A stretch of 64,000 nucleotides of DNA from Chrysoperla carnea (taxonomy: Eukaryota; Arthropoda; Insecta; Neuroptera; Chrysopidae). The position numbers were made by a program, and so were the translations under genes. Location of the stretch: contig NC_058339.1 of NCBI RefSeq assembly GCF_905475395.1, positions 76,412,520 through 76,476,519 on the forward strand, read 5' to 3'. The stretch's first letter is position 1. Each line of letters opens with the position of its first letter. The notes under the pieces were generated by a model, which did no database searches, was not told where the DNA came from, and saw nothing but the letters and a program-made list of their open reading frames with translations. Positions 21,442 to 33,400 of this stretch are shown here, piece after piece.

Positions 21442-24400
21442 CTATAAAAATTATAATATTTAATTATATTAAAATTTGTGCCAATTTTACCCTAAAATTA
21501 ACATGTATTAATTAGTGAAAGGAATCGTAAATAACAAAGATATGTTGTTTTGGAGTAAATTTTGCTGTATTTAGCCTTCGCCCAAACGGAAGTGGGGGAT
21601 CTTATCATGCATTTTATACTGGGTAAATTTTGAAAGGAAAAAATCAAAAGTCGAACTTGGGTCAGAAAAGAGTTACAAAAGCTCGGGAAATATACTCAAA
21701 GTGATCCAGAATTTTTTTTTTGGAGCTTTTTCCTGCGTAGTTTTACAAGGTTATAGGGAATACAGGGTGGCCCATTTTGATCTATTATGGCTATATAATG
21801 TCCTGTTTTGTAGCTAACCAACCAAAAAATAACTAAAACAAAAGTTGCATAGTTTGATGGCGGACATCACCTTCTGACATCAGATTAGACCTAGTTTTTC
21901 GGGGTTGCTTTAATAGTTAATTAAGATCCTAAAAGGTAAGAGCTTTCGGAGGAAATGCGACTTAAAAATATGTCATTATTGCATTTAATCGAAAGAAAAT
22001 ACGGTCAAAGTATCGATAATTGTAGGTCATGGACACATGCGAATGTTCTGTTTGGTCTTGACAACTTTTGGATAAAGCATTTTTCTGTAGTAAGAATGAT
22101 TTTCGTTTTAAATAAAAAATGTCATCTTTTTCAGAATCAACATCCTATTTTAAAGTGTTATTCTACGTCTTACCTTTCAGGATCTTAATTTTAACTATTA
22201 CAGCAACTCAGAGAACTAGGTCCGATCTGATATTAGAACATGATGTCCCCCATCAAACTCTGCAACTATTATTTAATTTATTTTTCGATTATCGAAACTC
22301 TACTGTACTGTAATAATAATTTTTTCTTTGGTACCCAATTAAGAATCGTAAATTTTCTCAATCTTCAAGTTTTTAGTGTATTTTTTCTGCTTCAAAATCG
22401 ATTTTTGTAAGATTTTCAATTGTACCTCACGTTTCTATCAACTTTTCCTACACCATTGACGATGCTTACCCAATCTCTCCAAGAACTTCCCCAGTATAAA
22501 AAGGATGCAACATTAAAAGTAGCAAAATTATTTGCAAAAAAAGGGAAATAATTTTTTTTTTTGTAAAATCCAATCACTAATTAATTGGCTACTTTCCTTT
22601 TACACAAAATCTCAGTCTAACTGATTTAAGTTTTTATTAGCTTGACTATATTAAAAACAAAATCTCTTTAGAGCAAAATTCGCTTCTCTCCCTTGGACTA
22701 AAAATTGGATTCGCTTCCACTTGATTTTGTTAGTCAGTTTTGAGTTATATGATTGTAAAAGAAAAGTAACTTATAATATTAATCGAAAAAATTATCCGAA
22801 GTACCGTGTTAATTATAGAATTCCTTTTTTCGATTCGCGTTTATTTGTAGGAAAGTTTTTTTTTTTGAGAAAGGTGTGGTTTCTTTAGGCAGGGACAAGA
22901 CTTACGCGAATAAATTTTGTAGTGCTAAATGGAAAAAAAGAATAAAATATTTGTTGTTAACAGGTTATAATTTTGGTTAGTAAAAATAAATTTAATTGAA
23001 AGTAAAAAATTAATAAAGACAGTATTTTTAAATTTATTGTTAAGTAAATACCAATTAAAATAATTAGAAAATAGAAAGAAAGGAAGAAAATAATGAGAAT
23101 TGTAGAGAAAATAAATTTTCTTTTGCATGCAAATAATTACTTTATCATTTTCATTTTTTATTATTTTACAAGGACATGTCATGGAACAAAAAGGAATATT
23201 TTAAAAAGAATGCCTTAAAACTATTTTAAATTACATTGTTAGTATACATATATAAATGGAATTAGTAGGATTCGAAGGTATATAAGCAGTTCTAGAAGAA
23301 TTGTTTTTACTACCTTCTAGGAATCGAACCAAAGACCTAGTTTTTGCTATTTACGTTGTTGTAATTAAGTCATTGAGATATAACGATAATCGGGTTTTCA
23401 ATATTCTAGGATCATATGGCGCGTCAAAAAATCCTCGAACCCTAACTTGGTAAATAAGCTACTGAGTCGATGTGGAGCATTTTCTCTCATAGGACATATA
23501 TATGGCAGAACGGTCATTTTCCGGTTAGAGGGGAGGGGGTGTAGAAATCTGAGAAAAAAGTAGACACTAACCGCCTGAGGGCAACGGTAAGTTAAGAAAC
23601 CATTTTTTATAAACCGAGAAAAAGTGGGAGACAAAACTTTTTGGCGAATTTAGAGAGGGGTGGGGTGGGATCCAAAAAAATTGGATCATAACCGGTTAAA
23701 CTCAAGTGTGATTTTCTTGTTATAACATGTTCTTTTATGGATAAATATAGGCAGACACCGCAGACTGTCTACCTAAAATGAGGTAAATATGAACTGAAAA
23801 CAATTTCTGCTGCTTGGCAAATAACTGCCATAACGATCGCACAAATGCCGCATGCAGAAAGCTTACCGCGTGCATGGTAAATCAGCTCCTTAGTCGATGT
23901 GGAGCATTTTCTCTCATAGGACAAATATATGGCATTACGACTATTTTCAGGTTAGAGGGGGGAGGGAGGGGTGGTGTAGAAATCAGAGAAAAACAAGTGG
24001 ATCTTAACCGCCTGGTGGCAACGGTAAGTTCAAGCATCTATTTTTTATAAACCAGGAAAAATAGTGGCAGACAAAACTATTGGCGGTTTTGGAGGTGAGT
24101 GGGATTGAAGTATACTGTAAAAAAGTGAATCCTAATCGGATAACTCAAAGGTAATTTTTTTGTTACAACTTATACTTTTATGGAGAAATAGTGGCAGATA
24201 CCGCAGACTGTCTGGCTAAAACAAAGTCATTAAAAACTGAAACAAATTTCTGCCGCTTGGCAAATAACTTCCATAACGACCGCACAAACATTACACAATA
24301 CTGGCAGACATTTCGAACATGGAGATATGCAGTTTCTGAGCGCAAGGTATTGTGCTTATACACTTTGGTTGGTTTGTCCTATTAGGAACTAGGGTTAGGA

Positions 24401-27400
24401 GTTCTAAAACTGCTTACATATCTAAAGCATAATATTCAGACTGTTAGTTTTATAAAAAAGGTATATCTTTTTGTTAGGGTACTTTGTATGATTGAAATTA
24501 CTACCGTATACTTTCCGTGTGTGACCTGGGTGACCAATCTTTACTATAATAACGATTACGACGACCACCTTTCAATGATCGTGTTTCCTTCCATCGTCCA
24601 ATATAATGCCGTAATGTATTTTGAACTTCAGTGTTCAAAAAACAATAAAATAATGCGACTAAAAAACCCTGAAAAATAAACAATTCATAATTAGTTGGTT
24701 TTAATTTTTAGAAATAACGCATTATTGTAATTTATTTCTTTGAGAGTAAAATATATTTCGAATTTGAGTGAACTTGCACTCCCTTATTTGTTTATTTTTG
24801 CGCTTTAATGCCTTTTGTCAACTATATTAAACATTAGATAGGTTTCTCAACGTTGCTAAAAAAGCCTTGTATAAAATAAAAATTTGACCTAAATAATTTG
24901 CATTGCATGTATGCGTTTAATATCCGTTTAAAATAATTTTCACAAAAAACAATTGAATCTATTAAGCTCATAGACCTATAAAGTGGACTGCTTACATAAA
25001 CTACAGTATAAAATTAACAAACATAAATCACAAAACACGATGCTTTTTTGCTGCAATAAAGCTGCTTTTTTGGTATGTTATTTGGATTCTCTTAGAGGAG
25101 TGTGAAAATACGTTTTGCAAGCAAAAAAAAAAAAGATGTGATACTGGTGTAATACGTGCAAAAATTGCATAATTTTTCTAATTGTTTTCTGTAGCTATCA
25201 TTAGCTGCAGTTAGCTACTAATTTTCATGTCTCTATCTTTTATATTTTGTGAAGAAATTGCACACCGTGATTTTGCCCTAATTTGCTCCCTCATGAGGAA
25301 GCAATATTGTTTACGAAAAAATGTTTTAAACAGAATTTGTTAATTTTTTGTAAAAGGAACATTTTTTACATTTAAATTTTTGTTCTATCTCTAAAGGTTT
25401 AACATAAGCAAAACTCAAAATGTTAACATTTCTGAAAACTATGTAAATTTTTTAAAACCATAACTCAAAAACTATATAGAAATGCCGGTTGGCTTCAATT
25501 GTTTCAAATTTAATATACTTTCAAAATGATAGATAGTAGCAACTAATGTCAAAAACTCATATTTTTTGAATTGAACTACAAAACTGAAAAAAGTCCGAAA
25601 ATTTTGTAGTATTCACTTATTTTGCAGGTAGCACAAATTTTGTTTGCTTGCAAAACGTAGTTTTACCCTTCCAAAAAGTAGAGACCATTAGCCAATCCAA
25701 CATAATGTAGTTTCATTGGAGCTAACGTACTAAAAGGACAATAGAACATACAAGATTGTACCGCAGTCAATTAATTGGCTGTCTGTAGCCAGAACGAGAC
25801 AATGTAAATATACGCAAATGCAATTCATATTCACATAAGATACAAAAATGAAGTTCTGAAATGACATCAAATCTTTTACGCTTGGTAGTCTCAATCAGAC
25901 TCCATATTTTGTCGTTCCAAATCCTTTTTGGCAAGAAATATGTGAGGAAAAACTTGGAAATTGTCTCGTTAACTATTTTTATTTAGTAGTGTCTTGAAAT
26001 TTTTGTTTTTAAGCGTTATAGTAAAAAAAGCAGTCCTAAATTCTAAAGTCTATGATTAAACTATCTTCGTCTGTTTGAAAAATATTGTACAGTTAAAATT
26101 TAATAACAGTAAAATTTATTATTTAAATTGTTCTTCTTTCAAATTAGTTTCATGCAAAATGTTTGAACTATTTTCTATTATATAGTGACACAATCCATTT
26201 TTAGTAGTTTTAAATGATTTTATTACAATGCTAAATTGTCCTTTATAAGGATGAAATTATCCTTTATATTGTTTTAAATGGATTGCAATTTATATTATTT
26301 ATATATTTCAATTTTCCTAGAAAGGATATTATATATACTTAAAAGCTAAATTCTAGATAATAACTGTACAAGGCAATCTATTAAATCTGAAAAACTTTGG
26401 ACATATAAAAATGAAAATAGGTTTATAACTGATCATTACCCACTTTTTACCCGACTGCGCGACGCAAAGGAGTGGTAATGTGTTTATCAGTCTCTGTATG
26501 TGTATTACTTTGTAACATACTTAGAGATCAAACGCGTGGGCCGATATTGATGATTCTTACTGCAATGGATTTGTTTTACCCTTGCGAGTGATGGACACAA
26601 AAATTTTGCCCTAATTTAAACCAAAACCAAAATATGAAAAAATGGTTTTTTTAACTTTATGACGTCATAAAATGCAAAAATTTAATTTTGCTCTCCCACA
26701 CATAAAGTTGATCTAATTTGGATTAATCTAATAAAGTATATATTCCCACTAATTTTGAGTTATTCTTTCCAAATATTTTGTCAAATTTAACGTATCTTCA
26801 ATAAATTTCGAAAATGTGCCGCGGTGTTTTCCACATTTGGTATAAGTTCTAATATAAACACATAAATACTACAAAAAATGAAATATATGATCCAAAATTA
26901 GTGGGTTTCAAAAAAAAAAGTCATTCAAATACGATAAAATTTGGCCATAATATAAAAAAAAATGGTTTTTTGAATTTTATGACGTCATAGAAATAAAAAA
27001 AATTTAATTTTGCTCTACCACAAGCAAATTTTATCCAATTTGTACCAATCGAGTATGAAATGCCACAAATTTTGGGCCATTTGCAGCAAAGCAGCTTTAC
27101 ATCGCGTTTTGTGACTTAAATGTAGGCTTTGACTAGCGTAATTTGGATGAAAACAATTGAAAGTTTTGAAACAGAATTTTACTTTTAATTTTATATTTTA
27201 TTTATGAATCTATGATGCAGTTCCTCTGATGCGGTAATGACATGTATGTAATAAAAATTATAAATCGATATTTTGTTACCTGTGTTGATAAAAGTATTGC
27301 TCGTAGCGCATCATAAATATTACGAGAAACACCTTCTGTTGGACCAGATATGACTAAAATATATGTTGTACCCAATAATGGTATTAATACAACTAATGCT

Positions 27401-30400
27401 TTGGTTGCTTTACGATATTGTTGTGTTTCTACATTATTAGCTGATCTAAGTTTGGTAATTAGCACCTAGAACCACAAAAAAAAAAACATTAAAAATTTTC
27501 ATGAACCGTTTTAGACTATAAGACCATTCTAAAATTTTTCGGGGGAAATGACTCACCAAGAATCATGCTGAAAAAGATGCTCCTATTTGTAAAAGTAAGT
27601 TTAAGCACCATGGCCTCAGTTACAGTACAAGTAAGTACAAGTAAGAATATAAATGTCACATCCCTTGGTGTCTCACCCCTGCACCAGCAAATGTGTACGC
27701 CGTTGCTGGATACTAACTTTGCATAATTACTCGAAGCGAATTACATAAATGTCGTACAGAAATAAATTCCGGAGGAATTCGAAAATTGAAAACTTCCGGT
27801 ATCGAAGTAATGGGATTTATTTTTGTGTGGTATTTGGGTAATTCACTTCGAATATTTATGCAGAGTTAGTATCCAGCAACACCGTACATATTTGCTGGTG
27901 CAGGGGTTAGCCATTAAGGAGTGTGACATTCATATTCTCTCCTGGTGCTTAAACTTACTTTTACATATAGGGCATATTTTTCAACATGGTTTCTGGTGGG
28001 TCATTTCAGCCGAAAATTTTTAGCATGGGCTTGTAGTCTATTTAGTTGAAAAAAGAAAAACAGTAAGTAGAAAACTAGAAAAGGATTCTGCCTTCCAACA
28101 GAAGCAGAAGTAGAAAGGCCGTAGATAAAAAAAAAATTGTTAATAAAATCGGCAAATATCCTGTTTGATAATGGATGCATTAAAATTTCCGTACTTACCC
28201 ACATAATCATAAGTAAAAATATCAAATTTGCTGCTAAAACAATTAATGCTGGTGCTTGATAGATCCAATCGTATGAATGTGGTGTCATCCATGGACAATG
28301 CTTTAATGTATAAATATTGTCGAATGAGGTTGCATTCTGAAACCAACGAAAATAACAAGATTTTAATTGATATTAAACAGTTGATATTAAGTACCTACAC
28401 CATTCATTGTCACGCGGGAATTAAATAATTAATTGATGTAAAATTTTTTGGCTTCGTAGAGCCCTTCTTATATATATATATGAGTTTAAAAATTTTAATA
28501 CTTTGTTTATTATTATAACTTTTTATACCATGCAAATATGTAATATGCAAGGTATACTAAGCTTAGTCCCAAGTTTGTAACGCTTAAAAATATTGATACG
28601 AGCAAAATTTTGGTATAGGTGTTCATAAAATCACCTAATTAGTCCATTTCCGTTCGTCTGTGGGCACAATAACTCAAAAACGAAAAAAGATATCAAACTG
28701 AAATTTTCACAGCGTACTCAGGACGTAAAAAGTGAGGTCAAGTTCGTAAATGAGCAACATGAGGATAATTGGGTGTGATATCTCTTATCGTGGCAGAAAG
28801 GTTTGTCACACCGATTTTTAATAGAATATAAAGCCAATAAAATTTTAACCTTATCGCGGAATTACTTTTTTTTTATATTTGTTCGTATTGAATTCTACTT
28901 TCGAAATATCTCGGTATGTCAGCTAAAAAATTGACCAAAATATCTGTCACACCAGTAAAAAATTAAAAAATCCGTGCAAAAATATTTCTGCCAGGATAAA
29001 TCCTGGTACACCTAGACTATATTGTACCTATCGTTAAATAGTATTGATTCATATACGAAATTTCGAAATGCGTTTAAGTGCAGTTTTACTGTCACGGGCT
29101 CCAGGGCTATAGGTTTTAAATGAAAAATCAATAATGTAATATTATCTAATACTAACTAGAAACGTATATATTGTATGTATCTAGTATTGCCTATATAAAA
29201 TGTTAAAAAACAGTGTGATGATATTATTTTACTAAAATAGACTTTTCATAATTAAATTTAATTGAAATAGAAAATAAAATAATAACATGTATATAACATT
29301 AAATAAATATATTTTCTGTGTTATTTAATTTTAATGAAAAAAATCAACATTTACAATAATAACAATAAATTTATTATTATTCCGGTAAAAACTAGAAATA
29401 TCTCTGGAGAAAAAATTGGAAAAAGAGAAAAACCAGTTGTAAGTTAGGTTAGGTTAGGTTAGGTTATATTGGCTGTCCACGAAGGACACACTTAGGCTAT
29501 AGAATCCACTGTGATACCATATATGTGTTTTACCACCTTTCCGCGGATAATTTCATTTATCAGCTCCTCAATTTCAGAGGCTGAGTGCACCTCCTTCATG
29601 CATATACCATGCATTACACCAGCTCATCATAACTATTAATTAAATTAATTTTGCTGCGACGGCGGGAAACGAACCGCTACCCTAAGCATACCGCGGACGG
29701 GCAAAACCAGTTGTACCATCTAGAACATTATTTCCATTTATGCTTCTGGGCACACCTATTTGTAAAATCAATCAATATTGATCACTAACTAACTGCATTT
29801 TCAAAATACTTTCACATACATTTTAAAAATATTCGATGAAGTTTTCTTTATTATTAGCTTCTCTGTGATACGATTTCCCGATCACTGTTTTCTTTTTTTA
29901 AATCAGAGACGACTTTTCCTTATAAATAATTTAAAGCATTTATTTTATACGTGCAATGTCATAAAACATTGTTTGTACAGTGGTGGTCAAAAATAATGAA
30001 ATGGTCAAGGTACAAAAGAAAATTGGTTTTGTTATTTAAAAACCGCTAGAAATAATGTCGTGTTTAACAATTTATTCTTCTACGAAAATTTGTATAGCGG
30101 GGAAAGCGGGGTATTCGTCGACCAACATCTGGAAAAGTGAAATTTTTCAGTTGTCGATCAATGCAAATCTCGTTACTTGAGCCTCGTCAAACAAAATGAT
30201 TTTGCAATGTTTATTTTTATGTTCAGGTAGACTTACGACCTAAAAATGTATCGCTTAGAAAAAACATATTAGACAAATAATTTTAACGGTATCCTTAAAT
30301 TTAAAAGTTCAAATATTAAGTGTATTAGGCAAATATGTTTCGATTGTAAGTAAGATATTTTAAAACTATCAAACTATTTTTAAATAAACTATTTTTAAAA

Positions 30401-33400
30401 CATGTTCTCCTAATAATAATTTAAGAAAATGATCCAAAATGAAAAAAAACAACAAACCCTTTCATTTGATACCCATATCATATGGGATTGCAAAAAAAAT
30501 AACTAACCCGATATCTTTTTCACTTTGCTAACCATGCATTGTTATCTTAACTAAATGTTTACTAACTCTACCCGTGAGGATTCCGCACCGTGACTACTGG
30601 TACCCATGGGTATAGAGTGCCCATAGATACCAGTAGTCACGGTGCGGAATCCTCACGGGTGAAGTTAGTAAACATTTAGTTAAGATAACAATGCATGGTT
30701 AGCAAAGTGAAAAAGATATCGGGCTAGTTATATTTTTTGCAGTCCCATATGATATGGGTATCAAATGAAAGGGTTTGTTGAGAAGAATACGAATAACTTT
30801 AGCAAATCATGTTACAATGCATTTTTATGGTAGGCAAGATCTGATTTTCCCATTGCTTTTATTAGTTTTCAATTAAAAGTTTTAAATAAAAAAATACTTT
30901 TTCAAGGGCAGGCTTTTATTATACCTACTAAACAGTAGGAAATAATTGTTTCTATGAGTCACTCAAATGTGGCTTTTTGTAAAAGCTTGAAGTGAATCAA
31001 ATCATCTTGACACTTTAAATTTCAATCATCTTGACAATTTAAATTTCCAAGGTATACAATTAAATGAGTGAAATTTAAAATGAAGCAATGTGCCGACAAT
31101 TTTTGATCGTGACAGTATATATAAATGCAAAAATACAAACAGGATACGTATAAAACAGGATATGAGGCAGTAACTTATGTATTAATGCAGCATATATTCT
31201 TGATTCCCGCATATCTAGCTATTACCTAGCAAAGGAACAAATATTAAACAGACAGCTGCAATATTTTCTCAAAACAAAACAAAACAATGTCACAAGACAC
31301 TTTTATATAACTAATAAAAAAACATACAGAGTGTTTGGGTCTTATTTACCACCTATAATAGACCAAGACCCAAGATCAAGAGGGTCTTTATCACACACCA
31401 GTTTTGGTCTATTCTCACTTCCTCACTTTGAGGATTAATTATAGTTGATGTGTGCACATACATACTGTGGTCAGTCAAGCGAACGATAGAACAGGGGTCA
31501 GATATATGCTATCGAAAAGGTTAAGTTTAACGTGGTACTAAAATGAATTTATTAAAGCTGAAAATTGTTATAGAGATTGTATATTGCATATAAATAACAG
31601 TTATGATTGTCAGTCACTTAGGTGTTAGAACAGGGCGGGCCAGTCAGCCCTTATTTATGAACAATAAATACAACAGATTCATATATTTATTTCCGTGGTA
31701 TTTTAATGAATTTATTAAAGCTGAAAGTCGTTATACAGCTTGTATAATGCATATAGATAACAGTTATGATAGTCAGTCCGTTAAACGTTAGAACAGGGCT
31801 GGTCAGTCAGCCCTTATTTATGAACAATAAATAGATAAGATTCAGTTATGATTTCCGTGGTATTTAAATGAATTTATTAAAGCTGAAAATTGTTATACAG
31901 CTTATATATATTATTGCATATAGATAACAGTAATGAGAGCCAGTCAATTAAACGTAAGAACGGGGCTGGTCAGTCAGCCCTTATGAACAATAAATAAATA
32001 AGATTCAGTTATGATTTCCGTGGTATTTACATGGATTTATTAAAGCTGAAAATTGTTATACAGCTTGAATTTTGTGGCCTGGCTCTTCCATTAAATGAAG
32101 TAATTCAGTTATATTTATTAAATATTAAATCATAAATATTACTTATGCATATAATAATATTATTTCTAATAAACTTTCCGCAAAAACAAAGTTTTAACAC
32201 CATTATTACACGATATCGTAATGTTTTGAAAACAACAAGTTAACAAGTCTCATAATGTGTTGTCTTTCGTTCTGCAAATCTTTCGTTAAACATTCACTGT
32301 TATGGTGTGTTAAAATAGTAAAAGTATATTGTGCAACAAGTAAGTGATATTGTGTATGAGAAATGTGCGCTTTTCATAAAAGGATGATTAATTGATATAT
32401 AAAATTAAAAATTTTTCTTTTTTTTTTTGGTATCGAAATACATTAAGTTCCAAAACATGAGATATCACATGTCTTTGGATTTTGGTAATCTTATGTTTTT
32501 GGACTTAATCTACAGCTTGTAACAAAACCATTTGTATACAACTCGCTGGGATTGTCGATTAGTAAAAACTCAACCATTTCGCTCGTTTTTAGTGTCCGAC
32601 CGAGGCTTCGGCTTCGGCTTCGGCCAAAAAAACCACCTTCGACCAAACGTCAAAAGTGTGATTTTTTATTTTTATTGATTGAACGATCGAAAACTGACTG
32701 ATTGATTGTGATTGTTAAAATGTTACTCTAATAATAAGTAATTTTAATCAACATTAGATTGACTTCTAGATCAACTTCTAGAGATCAACTTTTTAATATT
32801 AGTTAAAGTTTTAAAATCATGATTAATCGGCTTCAGCTCCGGCAAAAAAACGTCCTTCGATCGGACACTACTCGTTTTTCTAACTGATAGCTGTTGGCAA
32901 CGGTTAATTTGACGCACTAGTTGCATAATGTACTAATTCAAATATTTAATATAAAATAAACACCTTCTTATAGCTTCATAAATTAATTAATATAAATCTA
33001 AATAAAATTAGTTGTAAAAGTAATAAATTTATTAAATGCAATATTTTATGGGTAAATAATAAATAATAGTTGTTTGCATATGATGTTAATAACATTCCGT
33101 TACTTAATTTTCGTATTTATAGTAATTTACGAAATTATTTCAAAAAGTATTACAAAGAAATTAGGAAAATTTGTTTCGAAGAGGATCTAGATTCCGTAGA
33201 AACAATTATTATTCGAAATAATAATTTTTATACGAAAAAACAATTTTGGGTAACACTTTTCTGTCCGTTTTTGCCTTAACTATACGGATTTGGAAAAAAT
33301 GTTTCGAACCAAAAATATAACTCTTTTAATGAACAAAAATTTTCTGATTTAAATTGTTCATCATCATCTATTGTGTAGTAAAGTGAGCTTTTCATTGAGC

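Noticed and set aside
20992-21447. 151-codon plus-strand open frame
   Set aside because: It is the antisense of the receptor's last exon and its 3' flank. The minus-strand reading joins the TM7 exon in phase (completing an Arg codon) and ends in a sensible tail.
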